A stretch of DNA of 64,000 bases, from the NCBI RefSeq assembly GCF_002575655.3, contig NC_053037.3:569076880-569140879 (forward strand), given 5' to 3'. A program made the translations under genes and the position numbers. The DNA comes from Aegilops tauschii subsp. strangulata. Its lineage: Eukaryota > Streptophyta > Magnoliopsida > Poales > Poaceae. Below are positions 32,838-44,300 of the stretch, piece by piece. The notes beneath the pieces are model-generated. The model ran no database searches. It worked only from the letters and a program-made list of their open reading frames with translations, and was not told the origin of the DNA. The number at the start of each line of letters is the position of its first letter. The first letter of the stretch is position 1.

Positions 32838-33072
32838 GCTACTAATGGCGCACTTCCATCTGGTGCGCCATTAGTATACCAGTTACTAATGGCGCACCTG
32901 TGGGATACTAATGGCGCACCCGTGGTGCACCATTAGTATACCAGATACTAATGGCGCACCTGTGGTGCGCCATTACTAAAATATTCTAGTGGCGTGGTGC
33001 TAGTGGCGCACCAGTAGTGCGCCATTAGTAGGCAAAACTGGTGCGCCACTAGTAAGCCTTTTTCTAGTAGTG
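32838..33072. repeat. Right sub-terminal repeats and terminus of CACTA C
   Basis: At least eight copies of TAATGGCGCACC or its complement occur in inverted pairs, followed by TTTTTCTAGTAGTG. The motif matches the left end. Confidence 0.9.
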
Positions 33073-36056
33073 ACATCTAAAGAAATTAAATTGAAAGGTG
33101 CTTCTTTCTTAGCTACATGTGCTGAAATTTTTGAGTTAGATGCTCATACTGATGAATGTTATGCTCTTATTTGCAAAGAAGTTTCGTTTTCATTTGAGGA
33201 TATGCCTTCTTCTTTGCCTCCTGTTGTCGCTAACCTTTTGCAGGAGTATCATGATGTTTTCCCAAAGGAAGTACCACCGGGTCTGCCACCTATGAGAGGA
33301 ATTGAACATCAAATTGACTTGATACCTGGCGCCTCATTACCCAACCGTGCGCCGTACCGGACTAATCCTGAGGAGACTAAGGAGATTCAGCGACAAGTTC
33401 AAGAACTACTCGAAAAAGGTTACATTCGCGAATCCCTTAGTCCATGTGTTGTACCCATTTTACTTGTTCCTAAAAAAGACGGTACTTCACGTATGTGTGT
33501 TGATTGTAGAGCCATCAATAATATAACATCTCAATATCGTCATCCTATTCCTAGATTAGATGACATGCTTGATGAACTCAGTGGCTCAGTTGTGTTTTCT
33601 AAAGTGGACTTGCATAGTGGCTACCATCAAATTCGTATGAAACTAGGTGATGAATGGAAAACTGCTTTTAAAACTAAAATTGGTTATATGAGTGGTTAGT
33701 TATGCCTTTTGGATTGACTAATGCACCTAGTACTTTCATGAGACTAATGAATGAAGTCTTGCGAGCTTTCATTGGATGATTTGTGGTAGTATACTTTGAT
33801 GATATTCCGATTTATAGTAAGTCACTAGAAGAACACTTGGACCATTTGTGTGTTGTTTTTTCTGCTCTACGTGATGCATGTTTATTTGGTAACATCGAGA
33901 AGTGCACTTTTTGCACGGATCGAGTCACTTTTCTTGGCTATGTTGTGACAGCACAGGGAATTGAAGTTGATAAAGCCAAGGTTGAAGCGATCCAGAGTTG
34001 GCCGACCCCTAACTCGGTCACATAGGTACGAAGTTTTCTCGGACTTGCTGGGTTCTACCGCCGGTTCGTGAAGGATTTTAGTACCATCGCAGCGCCGCTC
34101 AACGAGCTCACACAGAAAAATGTGCCATTTGTTTGGAGCGACGCACAAGAGGAAGCCTTCACTATTCTTAAAGGTAAGCTTACACACGCCCCTTTGCTGC
34201 AATTACCTGATTTTAATAAGATGTTTGAATTAGAATGTGATGCTAGCGGCATTGGTTTAGGCGGTGTTTTATTGCAAGAAGGCAAAACGGTAGCATATTT
34301 TAGTGAAAAACTCAGTGGGCCTAGTTTGAATTATTCAACATATGATAAAGAACTTTATGCACTAGTTCGGACTTTGGAGACATGGCAACATTATTTATGG
34401 CCCAAGGAGTTTGTCATACATTCTGATCATGAATCACTCAAGCATATTAGAAGTCAAAGCAAACTGAACCGTAGACATGCAAAATGGGTTGAATTTATTG
34501 AGTCTTTTCCTTATGTTATTAAGCACAAGAAAGGGAAGGAGAATGTTATTGCCGATTCATTGTCTAGGCGCTATACCATGTTATCACAACTTTACTTCAA
34601 AAATTTTGGACTTGAAACTATAAAAGAGCAATATGCTAATGATGTCGATTTTAAAGAAGTTTTGCTCAATTGCAGAGAGGGTAGAACTTGGAACAAGTTC
34701 GTCGTTAATGACGGATTTGTTTTTCGTGCTAATAAGCTATGCATCCCAGATAGCTCTGTTCGTCTTTTGTTGTTATAGGAGGCACATGGCGGAGGACTTA
34801 TGGGACATTTTGGTGTTAAAAAGACAGAAGACATCCTTGCTCGTCATTTCTTCTGGCCAAAAATGAGACGGGATGTGGAGAGATATGTTGCACGCTGCAC
34901 GACATGCCAAAAAGCGAAGTCACGACTAAACCCACATGGTTTATATATGCCTCTTCCTATTCCTAGCACTCCTTGGGAAGATATATCTATGGACTTTGTA
35001 TTAGGACTCCCTAGAACACGACGGGGAAGGGATAGTATATTTTTTGTTGTCGATAGATTCTCTAAGATGGCACATTTTATACCTTGTCATAAAAGTGACG
35101 ATGCTACTCACATGGCTGATTTGTTCTTTCACGAAGTAGTTCGTTTGCATGGTGTGCCAAATACAATTGTTTCTGATCGTGACACAAAATTTCTTAGCCA
35201 CTTTTGGAGGGTGTTGTCGACAAAATTGGGGACTAAGCTTTTATTTAGTACTACATGTCATCCTCAAACAGATGGTCAAACTGAAGTGGTTAATCGAACA
35301 TTGTCTACTATGCTTAGGGCTGTTTTGAAAAAGAACTTAAAAATGTGGGAAGAATGTTTACCTCATGTAGAGTTTGCTTATAATCGTTCAGTTCATTCTA
35401 CCACAAAGTTATGCCCTTTTGAGATTGGTTATGGATTTATACCTCGTGCACCAATTGATTTATTACCTATTCCATCTTCGGAGAAGGTAAACCTTGATGC
35501 TAAAGAACGTGCTGAATTAGTATTGAAAATGCATGAGACGACTAAGAAAAATATTGAACGCATGAATGCCAAGTATAAACTTGCTGGTAGTCAGGGTAGG
35601 AAAAGTATTATGTTTGAACCAGGTGATTTAGTATGGTTACATTTGCGAAAAGACCGCTTCGCTGACTTACGAAAGTCAAAGTTAATGCCTCGTGCGGATG
35701 GACCTTTTAAGGTGATAGAAAAAATTAATAAGAATGCGTGTAAGCTTGATTTGCCTGCAGAATTTCGGGTTAGTCCCACATTTAATGTTGCAGATTTAAA
35801 GCCTTATTTGGGTGAGGAAGAAGAAATACCGTCGAGGACGACTTCGATTCAAGAAGGGGGGGATGATGAGGACATCTCTGCCGCAGTTACACCTGTCGCC
35901 ACTCCTACATCAGTTATGCCACCCGGACCTATAACTAGAGCGCCTGCGAGACAAATAAATGGCCAGGTACTATCGCTCCTTTATAAATATGATCTGGCTA
36001 ATGAGGATATAATATTACGCTCATATTCGGATTTACTTGTACTTAGGAATAAATGA
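33073..36056 (+). pseudogene. pol: pol of the CRM-like element, part after CACTA C
   Basis: Reverse transcriptase motifs are FSKVDLHSGYHQI (about 33595) and YFDDI (33792-33806). RNase H follows ([12 protein letters not shown] at about 34240, [13 protein letters not shown]), then integrase with an HHCC zinc finger ([20 protein letters not shown]), the D, D and E core motifs ([33 protein letters not shown]) and a C-terminal GPF module. A one-base deletion near 33680 and stops at about 33778-33780, 34023-34025 and 34776-34778 disrupt it. The integrase frame ends at a TGA at 36054-36056, about 190 bp inside the 3' LTR, with a basic [15 protein letters not shown] motif as in the CR motif of CRM elements. 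No classical chromodomain is seen. Confidence 0.85.
35851..35863 (+). promoter_or_regulatory. Polypurine tract of the CRM-like element
   Basis: AAGAAGGGGGGGA stands directly before the 3' LTR and lies within the integrase reading frame. It is the expected primer site for plus-strand DNA synthesis. Confidence 0.85.
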
Positions 36057-36739
36057 GAGATAAAAGATGAAGACAGTGTGCATTCAGATCAAATGCAGCA
36101 ACATTCTTGCATGCATGTCACGTCCCATCCATATAGATGCATGAAGTGCACCAAGGGACTTGGATTAACGGGCCAACATCACCACGTGGGTGGACCTATG
36201 GCTTTCGGCCACGCCACCAGGTGCTTGGCGCAACTTCCAGGAAGGCCAGCTACGTACGACGCGCAGTCCGATTCGTAGACAACACATACCGCCTTCGACC
36301 GGAAGCAGTAGCGAAACGTTTCGACCGCATCATTGCCTTTTAATAAATAGCTAGTCTAGGTTAGGGTTTAGACTCGGGTTTTATTGTATTGTCTAGCCGT
36401 CGCTACAATTTCGCATCTACGAGACGTGTAGGACTACTGCCTTGTCAGATCCACAGTGGAACCCCAACTTTTGGTCTAGTTCGTGTGCTTAATTTTTCAT
36501 CCGCAATTTCAGATTGCAATTCACCTTTGTTCTTGCCGGTTTTTCGATTGCTTGCAGGAACTCGAACCTCGTTGTTCAGGTTGATCATTCCTACGGCAAG
36601 GTCAATAACCATCGGAGATTGGTTTAGCGATCGTCGAGGCGTATCGTCGGGTACGGTATAGCCGGATCGTCAAGGTCAAAATCCACCAAATCGATAATTA
36701 TCCCCACTCTCATGGAAAGATCGGGCCACCGTCACATCA
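35864..36739 (+). repeat. 3' LTR of the CRM-like gypsy element
   Basis: It matches the 5' LTR over its whole 876 bp with about 26 substitutions and no length change. Its first 190 bp are also the end of the pol frame. The CCGCC duplication follows. Confidence 0.95.
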
Positions 36740-38260
36740 CCGCCTCACCTTTGAAATGCTTGCCTTTCTTTCTTACGGGATGCCTGCTCGAAAGAAATCG
36801 ACGATGTCCCAGGTACACATTCTTCCTACAATTATCCAAATATATACTGTCGGTAACATCCAAACAGTGCGTGCATGCGCGGTATCCCTTGTTTGTCTGT
36901 CCTAAAAGGTTACTGAGAGCAGGCCAATCATTGATGGTCACGAACAGCAACGCCTTTAGGTCAAATTCTTCCCGTGCGTGCTCATCCCACGCACGTACAC
37001 CTGTTCCGTTCCATAGCCGTAAGAGTTCTTCAACTAATGGCCTTAGGTATACATCAATGTCGTTGCCGGGTTGCTTAGGGCCTTGTATGAGCACTGGCAT
37101 CATAATGAACTTCTGCTTCATGCACAACCAAGGAGGAAGGTTATACAAACATAGAGTCATAGGCCAGGTGCTATGGTTGCTGCTCTGCTCCCCAAAAGGA
37201 TTAATGCCATCTGCACTTAGACCAAACCATACGTTCCTTGCGTCACACACAAACTCCTCCCTGTACTTTCTCTCAATTTTTCTCCACTGCGACCCATCAG
37301 CGGGTACTCTCAACTTTCTGTCTTTCTTACGGTCTTCTTTGCGCCATCGCATCGCCTTGGCATGCTCTTTGTTTTGGAACAAACGTTTCAACCGTGGTAT
37401 TATAGGAGCATACCACATCACCTTGGCAGGAATCTTCTTCCTGGGGCGCTCGCCCTCGACATCACCAGGGTCATCGCGGCTGATCATATAGCGCAATGCA
37501 CCGCATACCGGGCAAGCGTTCAAATCCTCATACTCACGGCGGTAGAGGATGCAGTCATTAGGGCATGCATGTATCTTCTGCACCTCTAACCCTAGAGGGC
37601 AGACAGCCTTCTTTGCTTCGTACGTACTCTCGGGCAATTCTTTGTCCTTTGGAAGCATATTCTTTATCATTACCAGCAACATTCCAAATCCCTTGTCAGA
37701 TACACCATTCTCTACCTTCCATTGCAGCAATTCCAGTGTGGTGCCCAACTTTTTCTTGTCAGCTTCGCAATTCGGGTAAAACAATTTCTTGTGATCCTAT
37801 AACATGCGCTGCAACTTCTTCTTCTCAAAATAACTTGCGCAGTTTATCTTTGCATCGGCAATGGCCCGACCTAGATCATCAGCGCGCTCATCTGATGCCT
37901 CTTCTTCAACTTCTTCCCGCATTGCCGGCTCAGCTTCTTCCCTCATTGTTGTATCATCGAATTCATGGAACCCATGGCCAGGATAGATGTCGTCGTCCTG
38001 TTCTTCTTCATTTCTTCCATCATAACCCCTCTTTCTCCGTGCTTGGTCCAAACATTATAGTGGGGCATGAAGCCAGACTCAAACAGGTGGACGTGAATGG
38101 TTCTTGACTTAGAGTAATTGTGATCATTCTTACAGCCAGCACATGGACAAGGCATAAAACCATCCGCCCGCTTGTTTGCCTCAGCCACAAGAAGAAAACT
38201 TTGCACTCCATTAATGAACTCGGGAGAGCATCGGTCATCGTACATCCACTGTCGGCTCAT
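36740..38260 (-). pseudogene. CACTA A transposase (TNP2 type), 5' part
   Basis: This is the N-terminal half, starting near ATG 38260 (MSRQWMYDDR) with the transposase-associated domain and its Cys cluster (PCPCAGCKN). A frameshift in the 37945-38050 acidic stretch and a TAG at 37797-37799 precede a clean frame of about 350 codons with the TNP2 region (CPNDCILYRREYEDLNACPV, WYAPIIPRLKRLFQN, FGLSADGINPFGEQSSNHS). The gene is cut at 36740-36744 by the CRM-like element and resumes at 24030. Confidence 0.85.
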
Positions 38261-38361
38261 ATTCATTACACAACACCGAAAAACCAAATTAATACAAGTT
38301 CATACATAAAGTTCATACATGAAGTTCATACAACACCTAAATGCAACAAACAAATAACTCT

Positions 38362-38664
38362 CTAGCTAAAGCATTTAAATGCAACAACAAATGCGATCAA
38401 GATCGCAACTAAGGTAACAATTGATCCAACAACATAATGATACCAAGCCTCACTATCAATAGCATATTTTCTAATCTTTCTAATCTTCAAGCGCATTTTC
38501 AACATCTTGATCTTGTGATCATCGACGACATCGGCAACATGCAACTCCAATTCCATCTTCTCCCCCTCAATTCTTTTCAATTTTTCTTTCAAATACTCGT
38601 TTTCACTTTGAACTAAATTTTACCTCTCGACAATAGGGTCGGTTGGAATTTCTGGTTCACATAC
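38362..38664 (-). pseudogene. CACTA A small membrane-segment gene, exon 2 (most)
   Basis: This is the A copy of the small gene described in B. It encodes a coiled coil (ENEYLKEKLKRIEGEKMELE), the RKIRKYAIDSEAWYHY patch and a hydrophobic C-terminal stretch (VVGSIVTLVAILIAFVVAF). A TAA at about 38628-38630 replaces a Leu codon. The exon starts on the other side of the Tat element at 52354; the Tat insertion with its CATAC duplication cuts the third codon of the exon. The C-terminal half is better conserved between A and B than the flanking non-coding DNA. Confidence 0.65.
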
Positions 38665-39242
38665 TGATGAGGACATAGACCTGGGGTAGGGTAATAGGCC
38701 TGACCTATATGTCCTACCTAAGGTCCTTGTCCTAGAAGCAAAGAAGTTCAAGAGTAAATAGAGGGGGGCCAACAAAGGTGTTGAGTGCAATCCACTCGAC
38801 CTACCATTCACTCGGAGACCCCTCCTTATTTAGGTCACTCGACCACTAAACCACTCGACGTGCAGAAGACCTAAAGCCACTCCGTGCAGCAACGGTCGGG
38901 CGTTTATTCATATACTTAATGATCATTTATATCACTTTATTACAGACGTTACCTGTAACGCCCTCTCTTTATGTACATTGAACCCTGTGTAACGGAGGGG
39001 AGCTGGGGTCTCGGCGCACTCTATATAAGCCACCCCCCTCCTCTGGGACAAGGGTTCGCACCCCTGTAAACACACACATACATAATCCAGTCGACCGCCT
39101 CCGAGATCCGAGACGTAGGGCTGTTACTTCTTCCGAGAAGGGCCTGAACTCGTAAAACTCGTGTGTAAAACTTCGCCATAGCTAGGATCTTGCCTCTCCA
39201 TACTTACCCCCCTATTCTACTGTCAGTCTTAGTACCACGAGA
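38665..39242 (+). repeat. 5' LTR of the Tat-type element
   Basis: It starts TGATG and ends CGAGA (the 3' copy ends CGACA). A TATA box CTATATAAGC lies at 39021-39030. Repeated ACTCGAC text is characteristic of this LTR. Confidence 0.93.
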
Positions 39243-39244
39243 GT

Positions 39245-39262
39245 TGGCGCCCACCGTGGGGC
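39245..39262 (+). promoter_or_regulatory. Primer binding site of the Tat-type element
   Basis: TGGCGCCCACCGTGGGGC starts two bases after the LTR. This position and text are typical of grass Tat-lineage elements; I do not assign the tRNA. Confidence 0.75.
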
Positions 39263-39315
39263 AGGTGTCTTAGCGACTTGTTCGAGAAGTTGCGATTTTT
39301 CCGATCCCCATCATC

Positions 39316-41367
39316 ATGGTTTCCGGCGGAGGGTTGGCTGAGGGTCGCGAGATCCATCTCGGTGCGCTCGTGTTCGTCACTGACGACTCCGCTTGGCTCC
39401 AAGAGGCTCCACTCGACGTCGAGGCGCTCCCGTTCGCGGCGTCCTTCTTCTACAGCCGTCGACCCAATATCGGTCGGCTCCTGTGGTGTCCTCGCTCCCC
39501 GCTGTCCGCCGGCGTAAGCGTTCCGGTCGGTCGCGGCTCCAGCGGTGGGTGAGGCATGCGGTGGCCCGCCATTCGGCCACCCCGCAAGTCGCGGCTATCG
39601 AGCCCGACGAAACTCTCTACGGCCTGTTCGACTGGCTCCGTCGAGACTGCATCCGAGTGCGACAACAGTGACCCCGCGGCGGAAGTCCTGATGGTCAACG
39701 GACCGTGCAGTCCTCCTGGCTTCCCCCGCGACGACAGTGGCGATGGCGGCGGCGATCCATCGCGCGTCCACGAGGAGTACCGCCCCGAGCCCCTCTCTTC
39801 ACAGCAGAGGGAAGAGCTTCGCCGCCGCAACATGGATGCACTTCACACTCCTACCGTTGGAGAAACCCCCGAAGCCCGGGCCTTGGAGGAGGCGCGCCTG
39901 GCCAACTTGGCTGAGCGCACTCGACTGGAGAACCTCCAGCACGCACTCGACGAACATGCTCGACAGCGGATTCCTGAGTCCAGTCGACGACACCTTTTTC
40001 CGCCTACTACTCAGGTATACCGAACTCCGATTCAAAATCTCACAGCTGCAGCCCGAATAGCAGAGTCGATTTAGCCCTCCCAGTCAGAGGCTGGCAGAGG
40101 TTTGATGCAGATCCGAGCTTTACTCCAAGCAGCGGGAGAGCAGAACACAGCGGTATCTCAGTCGCGGAATAGGATCCATAGCAGATCTGTTGTGGCAGAC
40201 ACAGTTCAGTCGGCTCACAGCCCGAGATCGCCTCCTAGGCGTGAGGGACGTGGTGACCGGCGAGATCAGTACAGAAACCGTGAGCAGTATGATCACCGAC
40301 TCGACCACGATGACCGTCACCGAGCACCTACACCTCCTCCGAGGAGTGGGTCACATGTGCCTCGGCAACACGATGACAGGCGTCCTCACAGTGGCGGACG
40401 AAGAATTCCAGTCGACCCCAGAGAGCCGGGCTTTTATGCGAGATCTATTCTCGTTCAAGGTTTGGTTGGTAGGAACAGGGCACACAGAGATGCCCATGAT
40501 AGAGATTATCCGACTGGCAGCAGAGTGCACGTTTCAGGTCCCGAGTGTTTCAACAGAGCCATCAGGGCAGCAGTGATTCCTCCCAACTTCAGGTTGGCGA
40601 CTGGAGTCAGCAAGTTCACTGGTGAGTCCAAGCCTGACACTTGGCTTGAGGACTACCGAGTGGCTGTGCAGATCGGTGGTGGCAATGATGAAGTGGCCAT
40701 GAAGCACCTTCCTCTGATGTTGGAGGGCTCGGCCAGAGCGTGGTTGAATCAGTTAGCTCCTGGCAGCATATATAGTTGGGAAGAGCTTGCCCGAGTGTTT
40801 GTTAGAACCTTTGAAGGTACATGCAAATGGCCAGCAGGGTTAACAGAGTTGCAATCCTGTGTACAGAAACCGAATGAAACCTTGAGGGATTATATCCAGA
40901 GATGGATCACGTTGCACCACACAGTGGAGAATGTGTCAGATCACCAAGCAGTTTGTGCCTTCAAGGAAGGTGTCAAGTATCGAGAATTGAACCTGAAGTT
41001 CGGTCGGACCGGGGATCTGTCTCTGAGTCGGATGATGGAGATTGCCACCAAGTATGCTAATGGTGAAGAGGAGGATCGACTCCGGAGTGGCAAGCACAAA
41101 ACAGTTGCCCAAGAAACCGGAGGAGGGAATTCCAGTCGGAAGCAGAAGGGCAAGGCCGAGCCAGCTGCTCCTGGTGAAGCCTTAGCCGTGACTCAAGCAA
41201 AGTTCAAGGGGAAGCCCAAAGGGCTGTGGAACCCTAAGAAAATGAAAGATCAAGATGGGAATGATGTGTTGGATTTACCCTGCCACATTCACACCAAAAA
41301 AGATGAAGAGGGTAATTTCATTTGCCCTAAACATACAACTCGACAGTGTCGGCTCCTGATCCAGTAG
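39316..41367 (+). pseudogene. gag: gag of the Tat-type element
   Basis: An ATG at 39316 (MVSGGGLAEGREI) begins a frame that shifts near 39540, then continues through 39556-40074 and, after a TAG at 40072-40074, through 40102-41367. The gag core lies at about 40560-41060 (KFTGESKPDTWLEDYRVAVQ, WEELARVFVRTFEGTCKWP, LRDYIQRWITLHHTV, AVCAFKEGVKYRELN). A degenerate zinc-binding end (PCHIHTKKDEEG, HTTRQCRLL) precedes a TAG at 41365-41367. Gag would form the particle core. Confidence 0.85.
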
Positions 41368-44300
41368 TTCCGAGAGAAACAGCCCAAGGAGAAGGAAAAG
41401 GAGTCGGACAAGGGTGAGGATAAAGAGGAAGACGATGATGGTTTCCCCAACGTCAATTCCACTCTGATGATTTTTGCTGATGTTGAGAGCAAAAGTCGAT
41501 TGAAAGTCATTAACAGAGAAGTGAACATGGTTGCTCCGGCGACACCCAGTTATTTGAAGTGGTCTCAGACTGCCATTACCTTCGACCAGTCTGATCACCC
41601 AGCACGCATAGCCACCCCTGGGAGGCAAGCGTTGGTGGTCGACCCAGTTGTTGAAGGCACTCGGCTTACTAAGGTACTGATGGATGGTGGCAGTGGCCTG
41701 AATATACTTTCTGCTGAAACCTTGAAAGGGATGGGCATTCCGATATCCAAACTCAGTGAAAGCAATATGAGTTTCCATGGGGTTATACCTGGCAAGAAGG
41801 CTGAATCACTCGGCCAGATCGCCCTCGATGTGGTTTTCGGTGATTCCAAGAATTACCGCAAGGAAAACTTGACGTTTGAAGTCGTGGATTTCCAGAGTGC
41901 TTATCATGCTACTCTTGGTAGGCCTGCTTATGCACGTTTTATGGCTCGACCATGTTACGTGTACCTCAATTTGAAGATGCCTGGTCCCAGGGGAGTGATC
42001 ACTATCACTGGCAATCGGCAAAAGGCAGAAGAGTGCTTCCAGAAGGGCTCAAAGATCGCTGATGCACAAATGGCAGTAGTAGAATTGCAAGAGTATCAGA
42101 AAAATGCAGATCCGAGTGATTTGCTACGAGCCAAGAAGCCTGCCATAGACTCTGCGTTTCAGTCGTCCGGTGAAACGAAGCCGATTTACATTCACCGACC
42201 GATCCCAATGCTGCTCCCACTCACATCTCGACAACGCTCGACAGCAAATAGGAAGAAGCGCTCATCCAGTTCCTCCGTGAGAACTGGAACATCTTTGCAT
42301 GGAAACCTTCTGACATGCCGGGTGTACCTAGGGGACTGGCTGAGCATCGTTTGCGAGTCGACCCGAAGATAAAACCAGTCAAGGAACATCTTCGACAGTC
42401 CGCTGTACAGAAGAGGAAAGAAATTGGTGAGGAAGTAGCTCGGCTCCTGGCAGCTGCGTTCATCCGAGAAATCTAACACTCCGAGTGGCTCGCCAATGTT
42501 GTCATGGTCCCCAAGAAGGACGATTCACTTCGCATGTGCATTGACTTCAAGCATATCAATCGGGCCTGCCCGAAAGATCATTTTCCTCTCCCCCGCAGTG
42601 ACCAAATCGTCGACTCGACTGCGGGGTGTGAGCGATTGTCTTTTCTAGACACCTATTCCGGGTATCATCAGATCCGACTGTATGGACCTGATGAGATAAA
42701 AACAGCTTTCATCACTCCATTCGGGTGCTTCTGTTATGTCACCATGCCATTCGGCTTGAAGAACGCCGGAGCCACATTCATGAGGATGATTCAGAAGTGT
42801 TTGCTCACTCAAATCAGTCGGAATGTGGAAGCATACATGGATGACATTGTGGTCAAGTCGCGTCAGGGTTCTGACCTACTGGCTGACCTTGCTGAAACTT
42901 TTGCCAACCTCAGAAGGTATGATATCAAGCTTAACCCATCAAAGTGCACATTCAGAGTTCCTGGCGGAAAATTACTCGGTTTCCTCATTTCCGAACGAGG
43001 GATCGACGCTAACCCAGAGAAAGTTGGTGCTATACTCCGGATGAAACGCCCTGTGCGTGTGCACGATGTCTAGAAGATTACTGGTTGTTTGGCTGCCTTA
43101 AGTCGATTCATTTCTCGCCTCGGTGAAAAGGCATTGCCTCTTTACCGACTGATGAAGAAGTCTGATAAGTTCGAGTGGACTCCTGAAGCTGATGCATCGT
43201 TTTTAGAGCTCAAAGCCCTGCTTTCCACCCAGCCGGTGCTTGCTTCCCCAATCAGCAAAGATCCTTTACTGCTTTACATTGCAGCCACTGGACAAGTTAT
43301 CAGTACAGTACTCACGGTCGAGCGGAAAGAAGGAAAAGGCTATAAAGTTCAGCGCCCAGTATATTATGTTTCCGAAGTTCTGACTCCATCAAAGCAAAGA
43401 TATCCACATTATCAGAAGCTTGTTTATGGGATTTACATGACCACGTAGAAGGTTGCACACTATTTCTCTGACCACTCCATTACAGTCGTCAGCGACCCTC
43501 CATTATCCGAGATTCTGAACAACAGACATGCAACTGGTCGAGTGGCAAAATGGGCGATTGAACTCCTTCCCTTGGATATCAAGTTTGAGGCAAAGAAAGC
43601 TATCAAGTCCCAAGCAATAGCAGATTTCCTCGCCGAGTGGATCAAACAGCAACAGCCGACTCAAGTCCACTCGGAGCACCGGACCATGTTCTTTGATGGC
43701 TCCAAGATGCTGAATGGTTCTGGCGCTGGGGTGGTACTGGTATCCTCCCGAGGAGACAAGCTCAGATATGTTCTCCAGATTCACTTTGATTCCTCCAATA
43801 ACGAAGCTGAATATGAAGCACTCTTACATGGGTTACGTATGGCCATATCACTCGGCGTCCGTCGCCTCATGGTCTACGGTGACTCAGATTTGGTAGTCAA
43901 TCAAGTAATGAAGGAGTGGGACGTCAGAAGCCCTGCTATGACTGGTTACCGTAATGCAGTAAGGAAGTTGGAAAAGAAGTTTGAGGGGTTAGAGCTCCAT
44001 CATATACCCCGACTGAAAAATCAAGCAGCTTATGATTTGGCAAAGATAGGTTCCAAGAGGGAAGCCATTCCCAGCAATGTGTTTTTGGAAGACATTCGTA
44101 CACCTTCAGTTCAAGAAGATCCTTTCACTGAAGAGCCCCCGCAGCCTAAGAGTGCCACAGATCCGACTGAAGTCGAAGTCCCAGCCGTGGTCAACTTGAT
44201 CATGGAGGTTTTGGTCATCACTCCCGACTGGACAGTGCCATACATTGCGTATATCCTTAGGAGGGAACTCCCAGAGGATGAAGAGGAGGCTCGACAGATT

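Larger units (their letters stand above)
28198..33072 (+). mobile_element. CACTA element C, inserted in pol of the CRM-like element
   Basis: The ends are CACTACTAGGAAAAGGGC (left) and, read inwards, CACTACTAGAAAAAGGCT (right). A 3-bp ACA duplication flanks the element (28195-28197 and 33073-33075), and the host pol frame is in phase on both sides. Sub-terminal repeats of TAATGGCGCACC / GGTGCGCCATTA fill both ends. It is 4,875 bp, has no transposase, and carries a B3-domain gene on the plus strand, so it is non-autonomous. Confidence 0.93.
24031..36739 (+). mobile_element. CRM-like Ty3/gypsy retrotransposon inserted in the A transposase
   Basis: The two LTRs (24031-24906 and 35864-36739) are both 876 bp and begin TGATGAGGAC and end CACATCA. 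A perfect CCGCC duplication flanks the element (24026-24030 and 36740-36744). A Met-tRNA-type primer site, gag, protease, reverse transcriptase, RNase H and integrase follow in Ty3/gypsy order, but CACTA C interrupts pol. By eye the LTRs differ at about 26 of 876 sites (3.0%), roughly 1.1 million years at 1.3e-8 substitutions per site per year. Assignment to CRM rests on the Met primer and a pol frame ending inside the 3' LTR; it is an inference. Confidence 0.9.
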
